Source: JBGQJN01 sp964423175 (GTDB lineage: Bacteria > Patescibacteriota > Minisyncoccia > 2-02-FULL-40-12 > IGHO2-01-FULL-4-A). From it: 5,450 bases of DNA. The position numbers and the translations under genes were made by a program. The DNA is taken from assembly GCA_964423175.1 (NCBI GenBank), contig CAYRDM010000037.1:1-5450 (forward strand), read 5' to 3'. Positions within the stretch are counted from its first letter, which is position 1. Each line of letters begins with the position of its first letter. This document shows positions 1 to 4,970 of this stretch, piece by piece. The notes under the pieces are model-generated. The model worked only from the letters and a program-made list of their open reading frames with translations. It did not search any database and was not told the origin of the DNA.

Positions 1-434
1 ATAAAGAGATAATGGGAAGGGCTATCGAGTTAGCAAAGAGGGCTCATAAAGATTTTGGTTTTGCGGTTGCGGCGATTATTGTGAAAGATGACGAAATCAT
101 ATCTGAAGGGTATGCCTCTGTTAGAAAAGAAAGAGATCCTACTTGCCATGCAGAGATAAGTGCAATTCGAGCGGCTACAAAAAAGTTAGACAGTGCAAAG
201 CTTAACGGATGTTACCTTTACTCAACTTATGAACCGTGTCCGATGTGCACCTCAGCTGCTGTTTGGGCCAAAATGGACGGAATTGTTTACGGATTAAGTC
301 TAGAAGATAGAACAGAAAAACTCCCATGGCGAATTATGATTTCTGCGGCAGATGTTATTGATAAAGGTATTCCGAAATTAGAGTTATACCCAGAATTTAT
401 GAGAGATCAATGTTGTGTTCTTCTTTCTCTTTAA
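1..434 (+). CDS. Zinc-dependent nucleoside/base deaminase (CDA superfamily), 5' end outside the window
   Basis: Predicted hydrolytic deaminase of a base or nucleoside in the cytosol. Numbering from the ATG at 12, the CHAE motif supplies zinc ligand His46 and catalytic Glu48, and PCPMC supplies Cys76 and Cys79; the following AAVWAKMDGIVYG stretch is typical of the TadA/guanine-deaminase branch. The reading frame stays open to the left edge, and the codons before that ATG read K-E-I, giving KEIMGRAIELAKRA. This matches the usual first helix of the family, in which a Met occurs inside the helix, so the ATG at 12 is probably internal and the start lies upstream. At least 144 residues are present, near the family's usual 150-160. 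The substrate cannot be fixed: the C-terminus (PEFMRDQC) is more like small stand-alone nucleoside deaminases than classical TadA. The family call is secure; the specificity is not. Confidence 0.88.
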   Translation, partial: KEIMGRAIELAKRAHKDFGFAVAAIIVKDDEIISEGYASVRKERDPTCHAEISAIRAATKKLDSAKLNGCYLYSTYEPCPMCTSAAVWAKMDGIVYGLSLEDRTEKLPWRIMISAADVIDKGIPKLELYPEFMRDQCCVLLSL

Positions 435-541
435 CCCACGCCTTAATTAGCTTCTAACCAACTATCCCGCTCCATGGTTGACTTATTTTTAACGATACGT
501 CATTATATTGTATCGGTCTTTTATTAATTTGTGGAGTTGAG
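435..541. other. Intergenic region between the deaminase and the 82-aa gene
   Basis: This gap of 107 bases holds no convincing terminator for the deaminase gene. The only symmetry seen is AACCA paired with TGGTT across a 13-base loop, a weak stem followed at some distance by a T-rich stretch at 484-490. The right half carries a candidate promoter for the downstream gene. Confidence 0.5.
478..506 (+). promoter_or_regulatory. Candidate sigma-70-type promoter for the 82-aa gene
   Basis: TTGACT at 478-483 is a 5/6 match to the -35 box, followed after 17 bases by CATTAT at 501-506 as a 4/6 match to the -10 box. A second possible -10 is TATATT at 504-509, but it would need a 20-base spacer. The predicted transcript start near 513 would leave a leader of about 30 nt containing the GGAG ribosome binding site. 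Confidence 0.42.
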
Positions 542-790
542 ATGTCCCTTCCTTATGAAGAAGTTGAAAGACTCAAGAGAGAAATAAAGGAATTATTTAA
601 TACCAATACGATCGGGATATCAAAGGTATATCTACACTGTCCGAATGCGGATGAAGACACAAGAGATGATTTCTGCATACATATAGGACTTTACTCCCCT
701 CCCTCGGATGGCAACCCCATACCAAGCGAATATAAGGGGGTAAGAATATTCGTGGAGGTTATAGATAGAATAGTTGCTCAAGCAAACTGA
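542..790 (+). CDS. Small soluble protein of unknown function (82 aa)
   Basis: I do not recognise the family. The ATG at 542 is supported by GGAG at 533-536, five bases upstream. The 82-residue product has a charged amphipathic N-terminal helix (about residues 4-19, EEVERLKREIKELF). It is followed by alternating strand-like segments: ISKVYLHC near 26-33, DFCIHIGLYS near 43-52 and GVRIFVEVID near 66-75. A short IPSEYKG turn precedes the last strand. There is no signal peptide or membrane segment, so it is probably cytosolic with a small alpha-beta fold. The strand-loop-IPxxYxGVxVxVxVI layout loosely resembles small domains in which a proline turn leads into a final beta strand, but that is only an impression. 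The gene appears to be a single-gene unit, with a candidate promoter just upstream and a strong terminator overlapping its stop codon. Confidence 0.72.
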   Translation: MSLPYEEVERLKREIKELFNTNTIGISKVYLHCPNADEDTRDDFCIHIGLYSPPSDGNPIPSEYKGVRIFVEVIDRIVAQAN

Positions 791-810
791 CCCTTTGGTC
801 AGTTTTTAAT
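784..810 (+). terminator. Intrinsic terminator of the 82-aa gene
   Basis: A perfect stem of ACTGACC (786-792) and GGTCAGT (797-803) encloses a CTTT tetraloop and runs directly into a T tract (803-807). Two more A-T pairs extend the stem at its base. The TGA stop codon at 788-790 lies inside the left arm, so the gene ends within its own terminator. Confidence 0.9.
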
Positions 811-837
811 TGCCTTTGCCTGTTTGCCATTTATAAT
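810..837 (+). promoter_or_regulatory. Candidate promoter of the membrane-protein gene
   Basis: TATAAT at 832-837 is a perfect -10 box. TTGCCT at 810-815 is a 4/6 match to a -35 box at a 16-base spacing. The -35 box starts within three bases of the preceding terminator's T tract. The predicted transcript start near 844 gives a leader of about 80 nt to the ATG at 924, or about 40 nt to the ATG at 885. Confidence 0.6.
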
Positions 838-913
838 ACTTTGTGACATAATAATAAAAAATGTTGTTTTAAAACGAGTCGCCAATGTCTTCGACAACTT
901 TCAGACATTTTTG

Positions 914-919
914 TGAGGA
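914..919 (+). promoter_or_regulatory. Ribosome binding site that favours the ATG at 924
   Basis: TGAGGA lies four bases before the ATG at 924. The upstream in-frame ATG at 885 has no comparable purine-rich site, only a weak CGAG. This argues that translation starts at 924. Confidence 0.55.
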
Positions 920-923
920 TCCC

Positions 924-1268
924 ATGAATGCAACTTATATTTCAGAGGTTGCCGCCATTATTGTAGCTATCTTTTTACAAAGATGGAGCTGGGTAATTTT
1001 AGTAGTATTATTCGGAACATCTCTCCTTCTAGGCATTATTAACGCTTGGATAAAACATGTAAATAATGAACCCCTGAATGATTTACAAAAAAATGACTTT
1101 GAGATTAACAAAAATGACCTCATTTCCTTCTGTGCCTCTCTGGTCATTGGGTTATTCTTAAAACCACTTATGAAACTAAACAGTTATAATGGTTTCATTT
1201 TGGTGAGTATCCTGTTCGTGCATTTCGAATTATTTCTGTATCACTTTTCCAAACCAGATAAAATTTAA
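924..1268 (+). CDS. Small integral membrane protein of unknown function (114 aa)
   Basis: I do not recognise the family. The preferred start is the ATG at 924, which follows TGAGGA; an in-frame ATG at 885 would add 13 polar residues without a good ribosome binding site. Numbering from 924, hydrophobic stretches lie at about 6-18 (short), 21-43, 66-83 and 90-108, which suggests three or four membrane passes. The loop at about 44-65 is polar and charged and rich in Asn, Asp and Lys. The product ends in a short basic tail. No catalytic motif, metal site or lipobox is visible. The gene has its own candidate promoter, shares a bidirectional terminator with the convergent patatin-like gene, and lies next to another orphan gene. 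The gene itself is well supported by its boundaries; its function is open. Confidence 0.72.
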   Translation: MNATYISEVAAIIVAIFLQRWSWVILVVLFGTSLLLGIINAWIKHVNNEPLNDLQKNDFEINKNDLISFCASLVIGLFLKPLMKLNSYNGFILVSILFVHFELFLYHFSKPDKI

Positions 1269-1296
1269 AAACAGCCATTTGGCTGTTTTATTTTTG
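1264..1296. terminator. Bidirectional intrinsic terminator between convergent genes
   Basis: AAAACAGCC (1268-1276) and GGCTGTTTT (1281-1289) form a perfect 9-bp stem around an ATTT tetraloop. On the plus strand a T-rich run follows at 1286-1295. On the minus strand the complement of the left A run gives a TTTTT tract. The hairpin can therefore end both the membrane-protein gene and the patatin-like gene. The TAA of the patatin-like gene (1288-1290) lies at the base of the stem, and the TAA of the plus-strand gene (1266-1268) ends at its other foot. Confidence 0.9.
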
Positions 1297-2289
1297 GATA
1301 AGTTTGCACATTTGGGGCAGTTGCCCAACCAAACTATCGTACCCGATACTGAGGGATTCGGTCATTGTAACAGAATCAAAATTTCTAAAGTTTAGATCTG
1401 CAAAGGGTTGTTGGCTCTCTATAACAAAAACCTCTGGTAATTTTTCTCCCAATTTAGCTCGAAGCTTAAAATTTTCAATCTGGAATCTTGTCAATTCTGC
1501 CTCTGTTATCTGTGAGGCCACGATAATATCGCCAATGAATGTCTTGGGAGAATTCCGCTTTTCTTTGGATTGGCTGAAAAGAAAAACAAAAACTACGTCG
1601 CAATCCTGTTCAGCTGCCAAATCCAGAGGCGCATTGCCAAGTATGGCGGCATCGCCCAAAAATTTGCCGTCTGTGATCCTTGGAGTGAATCTGCCGGCCA
1701 ACCTGGACGAAGCAAGTATTCCGCTGACTAATTTTTCATTGTTAAAACGATCCTCCTCAAGATAATTGGTAAAAATTACCTCTTCGGATGTTTCCATGTC
1801 CGTAGAAACTATGCTCAAGTCAATATCGGAATTAAATATAGCCTCAAAATCTAGATTTTTTAAAAGTAAGTGTTTAAGAGGCTCATTGGAAAACAAAGAT
1901 TCTCTTTTCATAAACTGGTTAAAAGTAAAGGCATCAATACCCAAGATGCCTGCAGCAATTGCTGGTATTAAAATTTTCTTCTTTTTTGACCAGGCTTCGT
2001 TTAAATCTATAAATGGCAATAGCGCCGCCGAGCCACCTAGGGCAAGAAGCGCTTCCAAAGACGGTAACATAGAATAAATTTGCCTAGTCTTAAGATTGCG
2101 GATAATCTCTGATATTTTTTTAAAATTTTCTTCTGACCAAGGTAAACAACTCGCGCCAGCAATAGCTCCCGCCGAACAACCTATAATCACGTCGGGCTTG
2201 GGCAAGAAGTGTGACCAAGCATATAGGGCGCCAACATGAAGAGGAAGTCTTCTAAATTCAGACGGTAAGATGATTCCAACTTTTTTCAT
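1288..2289 (-). CDS. Patatin-like phospholipase family protein with an altered oxyanion-hole loop
   Basis: Predicted patatin-fold acyl hydrolase of 333 residues. Ser39 sits in the nucleophile elbow GCSAG (37-41), preceded by a DVII strand. The catalytic Asp is most likely Asp213 in GDAAILGNAPL, at the usual DGG/DGA position and after the typical ASSRLAGRFTPR stretch. Two features are unusual. The N-terminal GGGxRG oxyanion loop is replaced by SEFRRL (10-15) although the flanking strand and HVGAL helix are kept, and the Asp is followed by Ala, not Gly. A hydrophobic stretch at about 106-121 (ILIPAIAAGILGIDAF) may contact a membrane or pack in the core. There is no signal peptide. ATG 2289 follows AGAGG by four bases. 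Activity on lipids is inferred from the Ser/Asp pair and may be weak or lost. The gene lies downstream of HU, apparently with its own promoter. Confidence 0.85.
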   Translation of the reverse strand: MKKVGIILPSEFRRLPLHVGALYAWSHFLPKPDVIIGCSAGAIAGASCLPWSEENFKKISEIIRNLKTRQIYSMLPSLEALLALGGSAALLPFIDLNEAWSKKKKILIPAIAAGILGIDAFTFNQFMKRESLFSNEPLKHLLLKNLDFEAIFNSDIDLSIVSTDMETSEEVIFTNYLEEDRFNNEKLVSGILASSRLAGRFTPRITDGKFLGDAAILGNAPLDLAAEQDCDVVFVFLFSQSKEKRNSPKTFIGDIIVASQITEAELTRFQIENFKLRAKLGEKLPEVFVIESQQPFADLNFRNFDSVTMTESLSIGYDSLVGQLPQMCKLIQK

Positions 2290-2323
2290 AAAACCTCTAT
2301 GTAAAAGAGCTCTCTCTGTTCGA

Positions 2324-2352
2324 ATACAAACAAATTAAGATTACCTGGTCAA
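2324..2352 (-). promoter_or_regulatory. Candidate promoter of the patatin-like gene
   Basis: On the minus strand TTGACC (2352-2347) is a 5/6 match to the -35 box. After 17 bases comes TTGTAT (2329-2324), which keeps only the first T and last AT of the -10 consensus. The -35 box lies five bases after the HU terminator. The weak -10 box keeps confidence low. Confidence 0.35.
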
Positions 2353-2391
2353 TATCCAAAACAAAACCCCGCGAAAGCAGGGCTTTGTTTT
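2353..2391 (-). terminator. Intrinsic terminator of the HU gene, strand-specific through G-U pairs
   Basis: The arms 2358-2372 and 2377-2391 form a 15-bp stem with a four-base loop. Read as minus-strand RNA, all 15 positions pair, two of them as G-U wobbles. Read as plus-strand RNA the same two positions become A-C mismatches. The structure therefore favours termination of minus-strand transcripts leaving the HU gene, and the T-rich arm (TTTTGTTTT) acts as the U tract. Confidence 0.82.
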
Positions 2392-2419
2392 AATAATATA
2401 TCGGATCCGAAATATTATT
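2392..2419. repeat. 28-bp near-perfect palindrome at the HU stop codon
   Basis: AATAATAT (2392-2399) and ATATTATT (2412-2419) flank the perfect palindrome TCGGATCCGA (2401-2410), with one A-A mismatched pair at 2400/2411. It has no loop, so it resembles a dimer binding site more than a hairpin. It covers the HU stop codon (2415-2417) and abuts the HU terminator. Confidence 0.75.
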
Positions 2420-2699
2420 TGAGGACAGCTTCTTTAAGAGCTTTGGCTGGCAAGAATTTGGCCTTTTTGGAGGCTTTAACCTGAACGCTTTCGCCTGTTC
2501 TTGGATTGCGGGCCATCCTTGCTGGACGGTCAACAACTTTGAAAACTCCGAAACCGCTCAAATTTAATTTCCTGTCACCTGTCTTCATCACTTTGACTAT
2601 CGATTCCAAAACTGAATCTAAAGTTTCCCCGGCTTGTTTCTTGGAAACGTTCCATTTCTCAGCCAAAGTTTGTACAAATTGGTTTTTCTTTACTGGCAT
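2415..2699 (-). CDS. hup: HU/IHF-family DNA-binding protein
   Basis: Nucleoid-associated protein that, in this family, binds DNA as a dimer and bends it, supporting chromosome compaction, replication and repair. The 94 residues match the usual length of about 90. The N-terminal helical part (about 3-40, NQFVQTLAEKWNVSKKQAGETLDSVLESI) carries the dimer core. LSGFGVFKV (47-55) is the conserved turn into the beta arm, and RNPRTGE (64-70) is the arm-tip signature that inserts into the minor groove. The C-terminus is Lys/Ala-rich. The start is certain because GGAGGTGA ends close to the ATG at 2699. The gene follows rny by 86 bases in the same direction and ends in a terminator. HU versus IHF subunit cannot be separated by eye; a single homodimeric HU is the simplest reading. 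Confidence 0.95.
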   Translation of the reverse strand: MPVKKNQFVQTLAEKWNVSKKQAGETLDSVLESIVKVMKTGDRKLNLSGFGVFKVVDRPARMARNPRTGESVQVKASKKAKFLPAKALKEAVLK

Positions 2700-2702
2700 A
2701 AG

Positions 2703-2713
2703 TCACCTCCCTT
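2703..2713 (-). promoter_or_regulatory. Near-perfect Shine-Dalgarno site of the HU gene
   Basis: On the minus strand AAGGGAGGTGA is nearly fully complementary to the 3' end of 16S rRNA and sits six bases (counted from GGAGG) before the ATG at 2699. It fixes the HU start and suggests strong translation. Confidence 0.88.
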
Positions 2714-2740
2714 CAAAAAGCTTTAAATGTTTGGAGCGCA

Positions 2741-2751
2741 GATATTTTATA
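2741..2751 (-). promoter_or_regulatory. Possible -10 element in the rny-HU gap
   Basis: The minus strand reads GGATATAAAATATC in the 86-base gap upstream of HU, and TATAAA within it could serve as a -10 box. No acceptable -35 box is visible at 16-18 bases upstream. HU may be read through from rny, since no terminator is seen after rny. Confidence 0.3.
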
Positions 2752-2785
2752 TCCGAGCTTGCAAACACTAGCTGTTATAAAATAA

Positions 2786-4318
2786 TTATCTGGCGTATTC
2801 TATGGCTCTTGTCTCCCTTATAACGTTAACTTTGATCTCGCCAGGATATTTCATCTCTGATTCAATTTTCTTTGCTATATCTCTCGCCATCTTCATTGCA
2901 GTAAGATCATCTATCTTTGTCGGGGTTACAAATATTCTCAATTCACGGCCAGCCTGTATAGCATAAGATTTCTCTACACCATCGAATGAACTTGCGATTC
3001 TTTCTAGATCTTCTAAGCGTTTCAAGTAAATCTCAACTGTATCTCTGCGCGCTCCGGGTCTGGCACCTGATATCGCATCGGCCGCCTGCACTATTCGGGA
3101 CTCCAAGGAAGAATAAGGATATTCCTCATGATGGGCCTCCATCGCGGCGACAACTTTTTCATCAACTCCAAATTTTTGTAAAAGCTTGCGGCCTATTTCG
3201 ACATGTGTTCCCTGAACCTCATGATCAACTGCCTTACCTATATCATGGAATAATGCGCCTTTTTTTGCAACCATGACATCCGCTCCAATCTCAGAAGCAA
3301 GCATGCCGGCAATGTGCGACATCTCAATCGAATGCAATAATACATTTTGACCGAAACTAGTTCTAAAAGCAAGTCTACCCAACAAAAATGTCAGTCTTGG
3401 ATCAACGACACCTACGCCAACTTCAAAAAGTGCCGCCTCTCCAGCCTGTTTAATTTTTTCGTTTATTTCCGCCTTCGCTTTTTCTACAGTTTCCTCGATC
3501 CTAGCTGGATGAATGCGCCCGTCGGCTATTAATTTGTCTATTGTAAGTTTAGCTATCTGTCGTCTAACAGGGTCAAAACCAGAAACAATCAAAACCTCAG
3601 GAGTGTCATCTATAATGACATCTACCCCGGTCAATCTTTCGATGGTTTTAATATTTCTACCTTCTTTACCAATAATTTTGCCCTTAACTTCATCAGAAGG
3701 CAAAGCAACAACCGTTGTCATTGCATCTGCTATGTGAGAACCAGCATAACGCTGAATGGAAAGGGTAAGTATTTCTCTCGCCTTTTTTTCTATCTCGTCC
3801 TTATTTGATTGCTCAAACTTCCTCATTTTGTCCTGAAATTCTTTTGAGTATTCTTCTTCAATATTTTTGAAAAGTATTTCTTTGGCTTCTTCTTTTTTGA
3901 GACCGGCAACCTTTTGCAATTCCTGGTTCTGAACCTCCAATTTTGCGGACAGGTCGGCTCTTATTTTTTCAGCCTCAGTATTTTTGTTAACAAGACTACC
4001 CCTTTCCCTGTCTAATTCACGGGATCTGGATTCAAGCTCATTTTCTCTTTTGGAGAGCATGGTTTCGATCCTGACCAATTGCCCATGTCTCTCTTCTTCT
4101 ATTTTTTTTGATTCTTCTAAGATTTTTAATGAATTATTCTTGGCTTCTAAAACCAAATCTTGGGCCTTATTCTTGGCTTCTGTTAAGAGATTCTCGGCTC
4201 GTGTACTAGCCGAACTTATGCGTTTATTTGTTAGAAAAAGGTTAAGTAAATAACCTATGGCAAGACCAGAGACTAAAGCTAAAACCCCTCCTATCACGGA
4301 GTAGATTCCAATATTCAT
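2786..4318 (-). CDS. rny: Ribonuclease Y (membrane-anchored endoribonuclease)
   Basis: RNase Y starts bulk mRNA decay by endonucleolytic cleavage and is tethered to the inner face of the membrane. All parts of the family are present in its 510 residues, close to the usual 520. There is an N-terminal membrane helix (about 7-29) and a long charged coiled coil (about 35-185). The KH RNA-binding domain (about 201-265) has KIIGKEGRNIK with the GxxG loop at 217-220. The HD domain (about 325-420) includes His329, the HD pair at 358-359 in FHDIGKAVDHE, AHHEE at 395-399 and Asp414. The conserved C-terminus is YPGEIKVNVIRETRAIEYA. The ATG at 4318 lacks a Shine-Dalgarno site; the preceding bases are AT-rich. 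The gene has a near-consensus promoter and a structured leader, and HU follows downstream. Confidence 0.97.
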   Translation of the reverse strand: MNIGIYSVIGGVLALVSGLAIGYLLNLFLTNKRISSASTRAENLLTEAKNKAQDLVLEAKNNSLKILEESKKIEEERHGQLVRIETMLSKRENELESRSRELDRERGSLVNKNTEAEKIRADLSAKLEVQNQELQKVAGLKKEEAKEILFKNIEEEYSKEFQDKMRKFEQSNKDEIEKKAREILTLSIQRYAGSHIADAMTTVVALPSDEVKGKIIGKEGRNIKTIERLTGVDVIIDDTPEVLIVSGFDPVRRQIAKLTIDKLIADGRIHPARIEETVEKAKAEINEKIKQAGEAALFEVGVGVVDPRLTFLLGRLAFRTSFGQNVLLHSIEMSHIAGMLASEIGADVMVAKKGALFHDIGKAVDHEVQGTHVEIGRKLLQKFGVDEKVVAAMEAHHEEYPYSSLESRIVQAADAISGARPGARRDTVEIYLKRLEDLERIASSFDGVEKSYAIQAGRELRIFVTPTKIDDLTAMKMARDIAKKIESEMKYPGEIKVNVIRETRAIEYAR

Positions 4319-4347
4319 TTGAAGAATTAAATACAGCCAATTTATTT

Positions 4348-4376
4348 ACTATCACTTCAAAATTTAGAGTGATAGT
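4348..4376. promoter_or_regulatory. Perfect 9-bp inverted repeat in the rny leader
   Basis: ACTATCACT (4348-4356) and AGTGATAGT (4368-4376) are exact reverse complements separated by 11 AT-rich bases. On the minus strand no U tract follows, so it is not an obvious terminator. It lies between the predicted rny transcript start and the ATG, with its near edge about 29 bases before the start codon. It could be an RNA stem-loop in the 5' leader or a protein operator. Confidence 0.7.
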
Positions 4377-4426
4377 CTGATTAGTTGTTTTAAAATAAAG
4401 TTTAAATTTAAAATAGACCTAGGCCA

Positions 4427-4455
4427 ATATTATTCCTAAAAGCCTGTTTTGTCAA
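4427..4455 (-). promoter_or_regulatory. rny: Strong sigma-70-type promoter of rny
   Basis: On the minus strand a perfect -35 box TTGACA (4455-4450) is followed, after exactly 17 bases, by TAATAT (4432-4427), a 4/6 match to the -10 box. The predicted transcript start near 4420 gives an rny leader of about 100 nt. The -35 box begins just two bases after the upstream terminator's T tract. Confidence 0.8.
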
Positions 4456-4484
4456 TTAAAAAGCGCCCTCATCATTTAGGGCGC
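4456..4484 (-). terminator. Intrinsic terminator after the DksA-like gene
   Basis: GCGCCCT (4463-4469) and AGGGCGC (4478-4484) form a perfect GC-rich 7-bp stem with an 8-base loop. On the minus strand it is followed by TTTTT (4462-4458). It ends the two-gene unit just before the rny promoter. Confidence 0.92.
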
Positions 4485-4505
4485 CACAATCAATTTACCA
4501 ATTTG

Positions 4506-4970
4506 TCATTTTAGAAACTCAGCTTTTTGTTGGCAGACAAGACACTTAGTGGCCCAGGGCAAAGCCCTGAGTCGAATCACGCTAATCGTTTCCCCACAGC
4601 CTATATTGCGACACAATCCGTATCCGTGAGGCTCCCTCTTTCTCGAGGGTGAGTTGATATCTGCCCACAAAGTTTCAAGAGCCGGACCCATTTCTGCTAT
4701 CCTTTTTACGGATTTATCTTCTAACAGCATGTTTAATTCTATCTCAATGCTTTGATTTCCCTGGTCTCCAGGGTTACTTCCAAGAACTTCGGTGCAACCG
4801 TCATTTGTTCTGGCAAGCTCAGTGCATTCTCTTAGACTCTCGGCTATAAATCTCCTGAGTTTATGAGACGCGGAAAGCTCCACTAGAATTCTGCCCATTT
4901 GTTCTAAAAGAAAAAATTTGGGCCATTTTCCAGTTTTGCTCCTCACCACTTCCTGCTCAAGCTTCAACAT
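4506..4970 (-). CDS. DksA/TraR-type C4 zinc-finger protein
   Basis: Predicted cytosolic protein of the DksA/TraR zinc-finger superfamily; DksA itself binds the RNA polymerase secondary channel and tunes initiation. The preferred product has 154 residues from ATG 4970. The C-terminal finger is Cys120-x4-Cys125-x17-Cys143-x2-Cys146, within GYGLCRNIGCGETI and LRALPWATKCLVCQ, which are diagnostic of the family. The first pair is spaced by four residues; the commonest form has two. The preceding helical segment (about 75-105, IEIELNMLLEDKSVKRIAEMGPALETL) fits the family helix that packs on the finger. The N-terminal 70 residues are not recognisable. The frame stays open to 5081, but that would overlap the upstream gene deeply. 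The 14-base overlap with that gene and GGGGGAT upstream suggest coupled translation from 4970. A true DksA role at RNA polymerase is inferred only. Confidence 0.85.
   Translation of the reverse strand: MLKLEQEVVRSKTGKWPKFFLLEQMGRILVELSASHKLRRFIAESLRECTELARTNDGCTEVLGSNPGDQGNQSIEIELNMLLEDKSVKRIAEMGPALETLWADINSPSRKREPHGYGLCRNIGCGETISVIRLRALPWATKCLVCQQKAEFLK

Noticed and set aside
457..479. Possible terminator hairpin after the deaminase (AACCA paired with TGGTT)
   Set aside because: The stem is only five pairs with a 13-base loop, and the T-rich stretch is not adjacent.
935..1147. Minus-strand 70-residue open frame inside the membrane-protein gene
   Set aside because: It has no ribosome binding site and no motif. 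The plus-strand frame has a promoter, a ribosome binding site, membrane segments and a terminator that fit it.
1304..2077. Open frames on the plus strand across the patatin-like gene
   Set aside because: They lie antisense to a gene with clear family motifs, show no recognisable domain and no ribosome binding sites; they are shadows of minus-strand codon use.
1288..2289. Patatin-like gene as the effector of a CBASS-type antiphage system
   Set aside because: No CD-NTase, Cap2/Cap3-like or other cyclic-nucleotide synthase gene is present in the window, and the protein has an altered catalytic loop, so a defence role is unsupported.
2735..2775. Terminator between rny and HU
   Set aside because: Only short AT-rich symmetries (GATAT paired with ATATC, and AGCT repeats) are seen, with no GC-rich stem followed by a T tract.
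2506..4253. Several plus-strand open frames over HU and rny
   Set aside because: They are antisense to two firmly identified genes, rich in Ser/Leu as expected for reversed coiled-coil codons, and have no domain signal.
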